This document shows, one piece after another, positions 24,390 through 32,878 of a DNA stretch of 64,000 bases (within the stretch, counting starts at the first letter, position 1; each line of letters begins with the position of its first letter). Under the pieces are notes generated by a model, which saw only the letters and a list, made by a program, of their open reading frames with translations, made no database searches and was not told the origin of the DNA. Position numbers and translations under genes: made by a program. Location of the stretch: assembly GCF_009827315.1 (NCBI RefSeq), contig NZ_WTYF01000003.1, positions 347,501 through 411,500 of the forward strand, written 5' to 3'. The stretch comes from Qipengyuania gaetbuli (GTDB lineage Bacteria; Pseudomonadota; Alphaproteobacteria; Sphingomonadales; Sphingomonadaceae).

Positions 24390-26930
24390 ATGCAACTGGT
24401 CATCGTAGAATCGCCGGCCAAGGCGAAAACCATCGAGAAATACCTCGGCAAGGATTTCAAGGTCCTCGCCTCCTACGGCCATGTCCGCGACCTGCCGCCC
24501 AAGGATGGCAGCGTGCGTCCGGACGAGGATTTCGCGATGGACTGGGAACTCTACCGGGACAAGCAGAGCCGGTTCAAGGAAATCGCCGACAACGCCAAGA
24601 AGGCGGATCGCCTGATCCTCGCCACCGACCCCGATCGCGAGGGGGAGGCGATTTCGTGGCACGTTCGCGAACTGCTGGCCAAGCGCAAGGCGCTGCCCAA
24701 GGAAGTCGACCGCGTGACTTTCAACGCCATCACCAAGCAGGCGGTGACCGATGCGATGAAGGCCCCGCGCGAGCTCGACCAGCCGCTGATCGACGCATAT
24801 CTCGCCCGCCGCGCGCTGGATTATCTCTACGGTTTCACACTTTCGCCGGTCCTCTGGCGCCGCCTTCCCGGCGCGAAGAGCGCGGGCCGCGTGCAGTCGG
24901 TGGCGCTGCGCATCATCGTCGACCGCGAGATCGAGATCGAGCACTTCAAGGCCGACGAATACTGGTCAGTCATCGCCAAGCTGGAGCAGGACGGGACGCA
25001 GTTCGACGCCCGGCTGGTCAAGGTCGACGGGCAGAAACTCGACAAGCTGACTCTCGGTAACGAAGGCAGCGCCAAGGCCGCCAAGAAGGCGGTCGAGGAT
25101 GCGCGCTTCACGGTCGAGGATATCGAAACGAAGCCGCTGAAGCGCAATCCCGCGCCACCGTTCACCACCTCGACGCTGCAGCAGGAAGCCGCCCGCAAGC
25201 TGGGCTTTTCGGCCAGCCACACGATGCGCCTCGCCCAGTCGCTCTACGAGGCGGGTGCCATCACCTACATGCGTACCGACGGCGTGCAGATGGACGGCAG
25301 CGCCATCAATGCCTGCCGCAAGGCCATCGCCGATCGCTACGATGCCTATTACCTGCCCGACAAGCCGCGGTTCTATTCGACCAAGGCCAAGAATGCGCAG
25401 GAAGCCCACGAAGCGATCCGTCCCACCGATTTCAACCGCGACCGCGCGGGCTCGGGAGACGAGGGCAAGCTTTACGACCTGATCTTCAAGCGCGCGATGG
25501 CGAGCCAGATGGCCGCCGCGCAGCTCGAACGCACCACCATCACCCTGCGTGATGGAACCGGCAAGCACGAGCTTCGCGCGACCGGCCAGGTGGTGAAGTT
25601 CCCGGGCTATTTCGCAGTCTACCAGGAAGGCTTCGACGACAAGGACGACGACGAAGACGGCCTGCTGCCGGTAGTGAACAAGGGCGATGCCCCGGCCAAG
25701 AAGGCGGTCGAGGCGAACCAGCATTTCACCCAGCCGCCGCCCCGCTATTCCGAGGCGAGCCTGGTCAAGAAGCTGGAAGAGCTCGGTATCGGGCGTCCGT
25801 CGACCTATGCCAGCACTATCCAGACCATCCGCGACCGCAATTACGTCAGGATGGAGAAAAACCGTTTCTTTGCAGAGGAATCGGGCCGACTCCTGACAGC
25901 ATTTCTGGAACGTTTCTTCCCGCAATATGTCGCGTTCGATTATACGGCCGGGCTCGAGGAAGAGCTCGATACGGTGTCCGACGGGCGCGAGGACTGGAAG
26001 CAGCTGCTCGAGGCCTTCTGGCGCGATTTCAAGCCCAAGACCGAAGAGGTCATGGACAAGAAGCCGTCTGAAGTGACCGAGGTGCTCGACGACTTCCTCG
26101 CCGACTACCTTTTCCCCGAACGCGCCGACGGCAAGGACCCGCGCCATTGCCCGCTCTGTGAAACCGAGGGGCGCGATGGCGGCAGGCTAGCCCTGCGCGG
26201 TGGTCGTTATGGCGCTTTCGTCGCCTGTGCCAACTATCCCGAGTGCAAGTTCACCCGCCAGTTCGCCAAGCCCGGTAGCGAGGGTGAAGACGGCGGCCAG
26301 GACGCGGTGCTGGGCGAAGATCCGGAAACCGGCCTTCCGGTCGAACGCAAGACCGGCCGCTTCGGGCCGTACGTCCAGCTTGGCGAGGGCAAGGACGCCA
26401 AGCGGGCGAGCATTCCCAAGGACCTCGACGATTTCGATCTGGAGTGGGCACTCAAGCTGCTCGCCCTGCCGCGCATCGTCGGTGCGCATCCGGAAACCGG
26501 CAAGGAAATCGAAGCGAATATAGGGCGTTACGGGCCATATCTTCGTCATGATGGAAAATACGGAAAGCTGACCTCGACCCGCGAAGTGTTCGAAGTCGGC
26601 ATGAACCGTGCTGTGGCGATCCTGTCCGAGGCGGCTAACCGAAAAGGCGGCGCACGCGGCAAGGCGGAACCGATCAAGACGCTGGGCGCGCACCCGACCA
26701 GCGGCGGCGAGATCAAGGTCATGCCGGGCCGCTATGGCCCCTATGTCACCGACGGTACGACCAACGCGACGATCCCCAAGGACGTGAAGCCCGAGGACGT
26801 GACCGAGGAACAGGCCATCGCGCTGATCGATGCCCGCGCAGCCAAGGGACCGGCCAAGAAGAAGGGGCGCAAAAAAGCCGCCCCGAAGAAGAAGGCAGCG
26901 CCCAAGAAAAAGGCCTCGGCGAAGGACTAG
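24390..26930 (+). CDS. topA: DNA topoisomerase I
   Basis: The 846-residue type IA topoisomerase relaxes negative supercoils. It has an N-terminal TOPRIM domain (LVIVESPAKAKTIEKYLG, TDPDREGEAISWH), the active-site Tyr Y293 in AITYMRTDGV, and a zinc-binding-type segment (HCPLCETEGRDGG...CANYPEC, about 590-630). Several C-terminal TopA_C repeats (GRYGPY, three copies) and a Lys-rich tail (AAPKKKAAPKKKASAKD) follow. The length and tail match sphingomonad TopA. A long purine-pyrimidine alternating tract lies just upstream. Confidence 0.97.
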   Translation: MQLVIVESPAKAKTIEKYLGKDFKVLASYGHVRDLPPKDGSVRPDEDFAMDWELYRDKQSRFKEIADNAKKADRLILATDPDREGEAISWHVRELLAKRKALPKEVDRVTFNAITKQAVTDAMKAPRELDQPLIDAYLARRALDYLYGFTLSPVLWRRLPGAKSAGRVQSVALRIIVDREIEIEHFKADEYWSVIAKLEQDGTQFDARLVKVDGQKLDKLTLGNEGSAKAAKKAVEDARFTVEDIETKPLKRNPAPPFTTSTLQQEAARKLGFSASHTMRLAQSLYEAGAITYMRTDGVQMDGSAINACRKAIADRYDAYYLPDKPRFYSTKAKNAQEAHEAIRPTDFNRDRAGSGDEGKLYDLIFKRAMASQMAAAQLERTTITLRDGTGKHELRATGQVVKFPGYFAVYQEGFDDKDDDEDGLLPVVNKGDAPAKKAVEANQHFTQPPPRYSEASLVKKLEELGIGRPSTYASTIQTIRDRNYVRMEKNRFFAEESGRLLTAFLERFFPQYVAFDYTAGLEEELDTVSDGREDWKQLLEAFWRDFKPKTEEVMDKKPSEVTEVLDDFLADYLFPERADGKDPRHCPLCETEGRDGGRLALRGGRYGAFVACANYPECKFTRQFAKPGSEGEDGGQDAVLGEDPETGLPVERKTGRFGPYVQLGEGKDAKRASIPKDLDDFDLEWALKLLALPRIVGAHPETGKEIEANIGRYGPYLRHDGKYGKLTSTREVFEVGMNRAVAILSEAANRKGGARGKAEPIKTLGAHPTSGGEIKVMPGRYGPYVTDGTTNATIPKDVKPEDVTEEQAIALIDARAAKGPAKKKGRKKAAPKKKAAPKKKASAKD

Positions 26931-26955
26931 CGCCGGACTTGCTGGCGCGCTCTTC

Positions 26956-28554
26956 CTAGAGGAGCCAGGCGATCGGGAGCTTCGACAGCCCCCGGACGAC
27001 GAAGCGGCTGAATGCGCTGGTACCGGGTTCGGTCGTGTGGACCTTTGGCGGATCCCTGTCGGATACGGTCCAGGTCAGCCCGCCGTCCTCGTCCGCGCTG
27101 ACGCGATAAGCGTTGGCGGGAAGGCGCTGGTCGAGCCGCGCCACCATTTCCGACGCCAGTTCCGGAGCGTCGATCACGAAGCCCATCTCGCAATTGAGCA
27201 GGGCACTGCGCGGATCGAAATTGAAGGAGCCGACGAACAGGCGCTTGCCGTCGATGGCGAAGGTCTTGGCGTGCAGGCTCTCCCCGCCGCCGCTGAAGCG
27301 TGACGTGCCCAGCGCCTTCATTTCGAGCCGAGCGTCATCGCCATGAGGCCGCGCTTCGTAGAGTTCGACCCCGGCATCGACCAGCGGCTTCCTGTTCGGG
27401 ATATATCCCGCATTCACGATCGGCACGTCGGTTACGCCGATGCTGTTGGTGACGATCCGCGTCTCTACTCCCCTCCGGGCAAGGTCCGCCAGCATATCGG
27501 TGCCGCGCTCGGCAGGCACGAAGTAGCCCGAAAGCAAGTCGAACCGTGTCTGCGCATCCGCGATAATCGGCGCGAGATGCGCTGCAAGCAGGTCCTCTTC
27601 GGGAATGGGGCCTGCTGCCTTGCGCGGATCATCGGCCAGCAGCTCGATTTCCGCCCATGTAAAGCCGCCATCGCGCATCGTGCGCTCCAGGCTGGCGAAG
27701 GCATCCGTAGCAGCGGCGGCATAGGCGCTTGCCAGGTCGCTGTCCGCGTGCCGGGGATTGCGCCAGTTTTCGATCATGCGGTCCTCGACCCCGTCAAGGA
27801 TCAGTTCCGCGGGGTAGGAGGCTTCGCTGGCCCAGTAACGCTGGAATTCGGCCGCGACCTGCGGGACCACCGAACCGATGGCGAAGGCGTCTAGGTCGAT
27901 GAACAGCCGTTCGCTTGCCGCACCGAAATAGACGTCGCCGACATTGCGCCCGCCGACCACCGTGATCGCGTCGTCGACAGTCAGCGACTTGTTATGCATC
28001 CGGCGGTTCAGGCGGGGAAAGTCGAACAGGTAGTTGATGCCGCGCGGCTTGCGAATGGTCATCGGATTGAAAATCCGCACGTCGATCCGCGGATGCGTGA
28101 CCACCGCAGCCCACATCGGGTCGAGGCCGGCGGTGGGATTGTCGTCTATCAGCAGGCGTACCCTTACACCGCGATCGGCGGCGCGGACGATCTCCGCCAG
28201 CAGCATCGAGCCCGACAGATCGTCTTCCCAGATATAGTACTGGGCATCGATGGTGCGTTCGGACTTGCGAACCATGGCGGCGCGCATGGCAAAGGCGTCG
28301 AGGCCCGTGCCGAGGAGCATGACACCCGACTTACCGGGCTGCGTCGCGGCATGTCCGGCCAAGCGTTCGGCAAGGACGCTGTCAGTGGTGGTAACGGCTG
28401 CATCGGCAGGAAACAGGTCACGCGATGGCAGCGGATTGGCGAGTTTCAGGACCAGCCCGAGCACCGCCAGGGCAGTGATTATCGAGACGAGGACTATCGC
28501 GATACTGGCCAGCCTGGACCTGCCTTTCCCCGGTTCGCGGCTTTCCTTGCCCAT
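26956..28554 (-). CDS. Phospholipase D family / cardiolipin synthase-like protein
   Basis: The 532-residue protein has one N-terminal transmembrane helix (about 15-38). It carries two HKD motifs: HNKSLTVDDAITVVGGRN (His about 187) and HAKTFAIDGKRLFVGSFNFD (about 436-455). This is the bacterial phospholipase D-like layout with 'DAQYYIWEDDLSG', common in cardiolipin synthase-like proteins. It probably acts on phospholipids at the inner membrane. True cardiolipin synthase activity is not proven. It is convergent with topA, 25 bp away. Confidence 0.88.
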   Translation of the reverse strand: MGKESREPGKGRSRLASIAIVLVSIITALAVLGLVLKLANPLPSRDLFPADAAVTTTDSVLAERLAGHAATQPGKSGVMLLGTGLDAFAMRAAMVRKSERTIDAQYYIWEDDLSGSMLLAEIVRAADRGVRVRLLIDDNPTAGLDPMWAAVVTHPRIDVRIFNPMTIRKPRGINYLFDFPRLNRRMHNKSLTVDDAITVVGGRNVGDVYFGAASERLFIDLDAFAIGSVVPQVAAEFQRYWASEASYPAELILDGVEDRMIENWRNPRHADSDLASAYAAAATDAFASLERTMRDGGFTWAEIELLADDPRKAAGPIPEEDLLAAHLAPIIADAQTRFDLLSGYFVPAERGTDMLADLARRGVETRIVTNSIGVTDVPIVNAGYIPNRKPLVDAGVELYEARPHGDDARLEMKALGTSRFSGGGESLHAKTFAIDGKRLFVGSFNFDPRSALLNCEMGFVIDAPELASEMVARLDQRLPANAYRVSADEDGGLTWTVSDRDPPKVHTTEPGTSAFSRFVVRGLSKLPIAWLL

Positions 28555-28572
28555 GACCCGGTCAACCCGACC

Positions 28573-29826
28573 CTAAAGTCCCAGATAGCCGACTGTCAGG
28601 CTGACCGCCAAGGCTACCATGCTTGCACCCAGCGCAATGGCGGCAGGGCGAGCCTCACGCTTGCCGTAGACGAGCGTGACACCGAGCTTCACTGCCATGT
28701 TGGCAAGGATGGTGCCCGCGATGGCCAGCGCTGCCAGCTCCGGTGCGATCGTGCCCGGCTCCAGCCCTCCGGCAGTGACGATTGCCGCGTCGACATCCAT
28801 GCTGCCCATGAGCAGCAGCAGGATGGCGATTCCCTGTTCGCCGAACTCGCTTTGCGCCCAGCGCGCTGCCACGGCCGCTACGGCGACAAAGGTGACGAAG
28901 GTCAGCGCAGGCAGCAGCGCGATCGGGTTGCCGGGCGGGGCGGGGCCGGTGCTGCTGGGTGCCTTGCGGTAGAGCAAGTAGGCGACCCCGAAACCGACGA
29001 TCAGAGCGGGTGCGACAACCAGAACGAAATGGGGCAGCAGGCTGGTTGCCAGCAGCGCCACAAGCACAATGACGCGCAAGTACATGACCGCGCTCGCCAG
29101 TGCGATGCCCGCGTTCTCTGCCCCACCACCAGAACCTGCGCCGATTTTCTGGGCGAAGGAATGGGTCACGGCGGTCGAGCTATAAGCCCCGCCGATGATC
29201 GCGGTCGCGATGGTGCCCTTGCGCGCACCGAACAGCCGGTTGGCGACGTAGCCTGCAAAGGAAAAACCGGTGACGATGATGACCACCAGCCAAAGGGTCT
29301 GAGGCTCCCAGGCATCATAGGGACCGAAGCGGCCCTCGGGCAGGAAGGGGAAGACGGCGAGCGCGATGACCGCATAGCGGGCGAAAGCCTTGATATCGGC
29401 TGCATCGAGCGCGCCGACCCAGCGATGGACCTCGGTTCTCAGCGCGAGCACTGCCGTCAAGACCGCGCCTCCTGCCACAGCCAGCGCCGGCTCGCCGGTT
29501 CCGGCGAGAAAGCCGAGACCGAGCGTGACCATCGCAGCCACTGCCGAGGTCGCGTCTGGCTTTCCGTCCGCAAGGCTGGAGCGGGAGTAACCGATGGCGA
29601 CGATGGCTGCCGCGCCCGCCAGAACGACACCTCCGCCGACGGGCTGCCCGGATGCCGCGACCAGGCCGGCGAGACCTGCGGCCAGGGCAAGCAGGGTGAA
29701 AGTGCGGATCCCGGCAACGCGCTGACCATCTTCGGCCTCGCGCAGCTTCCAGCCGCGCTCGATTCCGACGAGCAGGCCGACGGCCAGCGCCGCGCCCAGT
29801 GCAAGGGCTTCATTCCCCCAGCTCAA
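28573..29826 (-). CDS. MgtC-like/DUF4010 integral membrane protein
   Basis: The 417-residue protein is almost entirely hydrophobic, with about 11-12 membrane segments. The N-terminal half starts LALGAALAVGLLVGIERGW and resembles MgtC/SapB (LVGIERGW motif). The C-terminal half matches DUF4010 (GAYSSTAVTHSFAQK, MGSMDVDAAIVTAGG). Transport or magnesium-related roles are suspected for the family but not shown. It ends 18 bp before the phospholipase D gene on the same strand, so the two may be cotranscribed. Confidence 0.82.
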   Translation of the reverse strand: MSWGNEALALGAALAVGLLVGIERGWKLREAEDGQRVAGIRTFTLLALAAGLAGLVAASGQPVGGGVVLAGAAAIVAIGYSRSSLADGKPDATSAVAAMVTLGLGFLAGTGEPALAVAGGAVLTAVLALRTEVHRWVGALDAADIKAFARYAVIALAVFPFLPEGRFGPYDAWEPQTLWLVVIIVTGFSFAGYVANRLFGARKGTIATAIIGGAYSSTAVTHSFAQKIGAGSGGGAENAGIALASAVMYLRVIVLVALLATSLLPHFVLVVAPALIVGFGVAYLLYRKAPSSTGPAPPGNPIALLPALTFVTFVAVAAVAARWAQSEFGEQGIAILLLLMGSMDVDAAIVTAGGLEPGTIAPELAALAIAGTILANMAVKLGVTLVYGKREARPAAIALGASMVALAVSLTVGYLGL

Positions 29827-29908
29827 GCCTGTCCCATCCCCTCGACCAGCGGCAAAAGTGCCACGGACAGGAATGTCAGTGCCTGAGCCTCAGCGCAAGC
29901 AGCGTGGC

Positions 29909-30004
29909 TTAGGCGCCGGCATCCTGCTTGCCGGACATGACTGCCAGAATGATCCAGTTCAGCGGGACGAGGAACAGGTACACGATGACCAGCAGCAGCG
30001 CCGG
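29909..30004 (-). pseudogene. Remnant C-terminal segment of DUF805-like gene after in-frame TGA
   Basis: In the same frame as the 30005-30277 gene, 31 sense codons follow its TGA before a TAA at 29909. They encode a hydrophobic segment (ALLLVIVYLFLVPLNWIILA) and a short polar end (SGKQDAGA). This is the missing last transmembrane helix expected for the family. Confidence 0.5.
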
Positions 30005-30277
30005 TCAGCCGATGTCGCGCGCTCTCTTGCCGATCAGGTTGAGCTGACCGATCGCCACGACGATACCGGCGGCAAAGAAGGCCAGCAGGGTACCGAGGGC
30101 AAGTGGCTGGACACCGGGCGTCTCAGCCGTACCGCCAAGCCGCTCGAACACGCCGATGCCGCCGCCAATCGTCATGGCGAAGACGATCAGAATCAGGCCG
30201 AGGCCAAGTGTAAGCAGAAAAAACTTCCCGCGGCCGACCTTTCCGGTCGTGAATTCCCCGAACATGTCCTGAAACAT
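30005..30277 (-). CDS. DUF805-like membrane protein, truncated by TGA
   Basis: The 90-residue product has a polar N-terminus (MFQDMFGEFTTGKVGRGKF), two or three transmembrane segments, and ends at NLIGKRARDIG*. The DUF805 family normally continues past R-x-R-D-I-G with Trp/Leu and one more helix. Here the TGA falls exactly at that position, and 31 in-frame codons of a good hydrophobic helix follow. A Trp TGG to TGA change is the simplest explanation. It may be a pseudogene, a sequencing error, or a functional short form. Confidence 0.6.
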   Translation of the reverse strand: MFQDMFGEFTTGKVGRGKFFLLTLGLGLILIVFAMTIGGGIGVFERLGGTAETPGVQPLALGTLLAFFAAGIVVAIGQLNLIGKRARDIG

Positions 30278-30355
30278 CTGAGCGGTCCTCCCCTAATCGG
30301 CCCACCATGGGGCGAAGAGGAGATACCACGTTCGCGTGAATGCAAGGAGAAGGCG

Positions 30356-31261
30356 TCAGCGCACCCAGTCGAGGCCCATTTCCTCGAACATTTCCTTGTC
30401 CTCCGTCCAGCGTTCGTCGGCCTTCACGTGGAGGAAGAGGTGGACCTTCTGGCCCAGCAATTCGGACAATTCCTTGCGGGCTGCCTCGCCGATAGCCTTG
30501 ATCCGGCTGCCACCCTTGCCGAGGACGATCGCGCGCTGGTTGTCGCGCATCACCACGATCTGCTGGTGGATTTCGACGCTGCCATCGGGACGCTGGATGT
30601 ATTTTTCCGGGCGAACCGCGCTGTCGTAGGGCAATTCCTCGTGCAGCTGCTTGTACAGCTGTTCGCGCGTGATCTCGGTTGCCAGCAGGCGTTCCGATGC
30701 ATCGGAGACTTGGTCTTCGGGATACATCCACGGACCTTCCGGCATCAGCGCCGCAAGCGCTTCCTTCATTTCGGGCACGCCATCACCGGTCAGGGCGGAA
30801 ACGAAAAACACGTCCGCAAACTCGACCTTTGCGCTCAATTCCTGCGCCAGAGCGAGCAGCGGTTCCTTCTTCGCCCGGTCGACCTTGTTGAGCACCAGTA
30901 TCTTGCGTTCGGGCCGTGCAGCGATCTGTTCGATCAGCGGTTCGAGTTCGTGTCGCCGCTGCTTGATCGGATCGACGAGCAGAAGCACGGCATCGGCCGC
31001 CTCGGCGCCTTCCCAGGCCGCGCTGACCATGGCGCGGTCGAGCCGGCGCTTGGGCGCGAAGATGCCGGGCGTGTCGACCAGGATCATCTGCGTATCGCCC
31101 TGCAGCGCGATACCCATCATGCGTGCGCGGGTGGTCTGCGCCTTGGCGGAGGTGATCGCGACCTTCTGCCCGACAAGCTGGTTCACCAGCGTCGACTTGC
31201 CGGCATTGGGCGCGCCCAGCACGGCGACGACGCCGCAACGGGTGGTGGGGGTATCGCTCAC
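30356..31261 (-). CDS. era: GTPase Era
   Basis: The start is GTG 31261, overlapping the rnc stop (GTGA). The 301-residue protein has the GTPase domain with G1 GAPNAGKST (about 16-24), the G3 DTPG box, G4 NKVD, and the TTR effector region QTTRARMMGI. A C-terminal KH domain follows (IVLGKGGSRIKAIGEAARKEL). Era binds 16S rRNA and is essential for 30S assembly. It forms the lepB-rnc-era operon with its neighbours. Confidence 0.97.
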   Translation of the reverse strand: MSDTPTTRCGVVAVLGAPNAGKSTLVNQLVGQKVAITSAKAQTTRARMMGIALQGDTQMILVDTPGIFAPKRRLDRAMVSAAWEGAEAADAVLLLVDPIKQRRHELEPLIEQIAARPERKILVLNKVDRAKKEPLLALAQELSAKVEFADVFFVSALTGDGVPEMKEALAALMPEGPWMYPEDQVSDASERLLATEITREQLYKQLHEELPYDSAVRPEKYIQRPDGSVEIHQQIVVMRDNQRAIVLGKGGSRIKAIGEAARKELSELLGQKVHLFLHVKADERWTEDKEMFEEMGLDWVR

Positions 31262-31929
31262 GCGTATTTCTCCATGAATGCTGCGGCGGCGGCTTTCTCG
31301 GCCTCGCCCTTGCTGCCGGCAGTGGCTTCCGCCTCGCCGACCTTGTGTACCTTGACGCGCACGGTGAACTGGGCCGCGTGATCCGGACCCGAACGGTCGA
31401 TGACCTCGTATTCCGGCGGCGCGCGGCGATTGCCGGCAGCCCATTCCTGCAGCGCGCTCTTGGGGTGTTTGCGTTCGCCTGCGCCGCTTTCCAGTGCAGG
31501 TCGCCAGAGCAGGTGGACGAGCTTGCGCGCCTCTTCGAAGCCGTTTTCCACGAACTGCGCGCCCAGCAGCGATTCCATCACGTCGCCAAGGATGTTGTCG
31601 CTGTCACGCCCGCCGTCGGCGCGTGCCTGCTTGCTGATCCTGATATGCTCGGCAAGTCCGATGCCGCGCGCCACGCCGGCGCACATCTCGCGGCTGACGA
31701 TGGCATTGAGGCGCTGGGCAAGCTTACCTTCCGGCGCCTCGCTGCGGTCGAACAGCCACTGGGCGATCGACAGGCCGAGCACGCGGTCACCGAGGAATTC
31801 GAGCCGTTCGTAGTCCTTCTTTTCGCCCATGCTCCCGTGGGTCAGGGCCGCGCGCCATAAGGCCTCGTCCTTCACCGTAAATCCGGTCGTCTCGAGCCAG
31901 GCGAGCGTTTCGGGAGACAGGCCGGTCAA
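31258..31929 (-). CDS. rnc: Ribonuclease III
   Basis: The start is TTG 31929, overlapping the lepB stop as TTGA, with GGAG 10 bp upstream. The 223-residue enzyme has the RNase III signature ERLEFLGDRVLGL (about 41-53), the second catalytic region DVMESLLGAQFVENG, and a C-terminal double-stranded RNA-binding domain (PKSALQEWAAGN...TAGSKGEAEKAAAAAFM). It cleaves double-stranded RNA, including rRNA precursors. Length is typical. Confidence 0.96.
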   Translation of the reverse strand: MTGLSPETLAWLETTGFTVKDEALWRAALTHGSMGEKKDYERLEFLGDRVLGLSIAQWLFDRSEAPEGKLAQRLNAIVSREMCAGVARGIGLAEHIRISKQARADGGRDSDNILGDVMESLLGAQFVENGFEEARKLVHLLWRPALESGAGERKHPKSALQEWAAGNRRAPPEYEVIDRSGPDHAAQFTVRVKVHKVGEAEATAGSKGEAEKAAAAAFMEKYA

Positions 31930-32825
31930 ATGCCCTCTCCGATACGGTCCCATCGTGCGGCAGTGAACCATGTCCAGGGCAGCAGCCATTCTGCGCTTCC
32001 GTCGGTCGACCAGAGCACCACGCCGGCCCGTCCGACCAGCAGTTCCTGGTCGATTACGCCCACACCCTGTCCGCTAATCGCAGGAAAGCGGCTGTCGAGC
32101 GAATTGTCGCGGTTGTCGCCCATCACAAAGACCTTGCCGGCCGGCACCACGAAGGGTGCGGTGTTGTCGGGATCGATCAGGATGGGCTGGCCGTCGGCAC
32201 CGACCATGAGATTGCCGTCAGCATCGCGTAGCGGCCGGGCGCCGACATTCCCGAAATCGAGCGTCATGTAGCTCTTGCCCGAAGGCAGCGTCTCGCGGAA
32301 CTGGCGATAGCGGCAGAGGTTGTCGATCACCGTCCCGCCGTCCGACCGGCAGGCGGTGTTCGCGCTCATCGGGATGTCGGCATATCGTGCTTCCTCGCGC
32401 TTCACGGGCTCGCCATTGAGGATGAGCTGTCCGTCCTGCACCGCGATCGTGTCGCCCGGCAGCCCGATCGCGCGCTTGACGTAATCGGTGCGGTCGACCG
32501 GGTGCTTGAAGATCACCACGTCGCCCCGTTCGGGCAGGCTGGCGAGGATCCGCTCGCTCGGCCCGGGCAGGCCAAGGGGCAGCGAATTCTCGTTGTAGCC
32601 GTAAGGCCACTTCGCCGCGATCAGGTAATCGCCCGTGCGCAGGCCCGGCATCATGCTCTCGGAAGGGATGGTGAAAAAGCTGGCGACGAAGGTGCGGAAA
32701 ATCAGCACTACCAGCACCAGCTTGAGGCAGAATACCAGGAAGCTGCCCCAGCTTTCCTCTTCTTCTTCCGGCTTGGCCGTATTCGTATCCGTAGCGTTTT
32801 CGCGGATTGCGGGGTTCTCATTCAT
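31926..32825 (-). CDS. lepB: Signal peptidase I
   Basis: The 299-residue protein has an acidic cytoplasmic N-terminus (PEEEEESWG), one transmembrane helix (about 28-50), the catalytic Ser S57 in IPSESMMPGL and the catalytic Lys K117 in DYVKRAIGLPGD. The C-terminal box GDNRDNSLDSR also matches. It removes signal peptides from exported preproteins at the periplasmic face. I chose ATG 32825; the frame opens further upstream. It is divergent from pgi, with about 53 bp between starts. acpS, often upstream of lepB in alphaproteobacteria, is not here. Confidence 0.96.
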   Translation of the reverse strand: MNENPAIRENATDTNTAKPEEEEESWGSFLVFCLKLVLVVLIFRTFVASFFTIPSESMMPGLRTGDYLIAAKWPYGYNENSLPLGLPGPSERILASLPERGDVVIFKHPVDRTDYVKRAIGLPGDTIAVQDGQLILNGEPVKREEARYADIPMSANTACRSDGGTVIDNLCRYRQFRETLPSGKSYMTLDFGNVGARPLRDADGNLMVGADGQPILIDPDNTAPFVVPAGKVFVMGDNRDNSLDSRFPAISGQGVGVIDQELLVGRAGVVLWSTDGSAEWLLPWTWFTAARWDRIGEGI

Positions 32826-32878
32826 CGCCGCATTCCCTAGTCGCTGACGCCTGACCACGAAAGGACTTTCGCCCAGCC

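Noticed and set aside
27994..29886. 630-residue + strand frame
   Set aside because: Antisense to the phospholipase D and DUF4010 genes; composition is typical of a shadow frame.
32826..32878. Expected acpS gene upstream of lepB
   Set aside because: Only a short intergenic gap is present; acpS must be elsewhere, which is not unusual enough to report.
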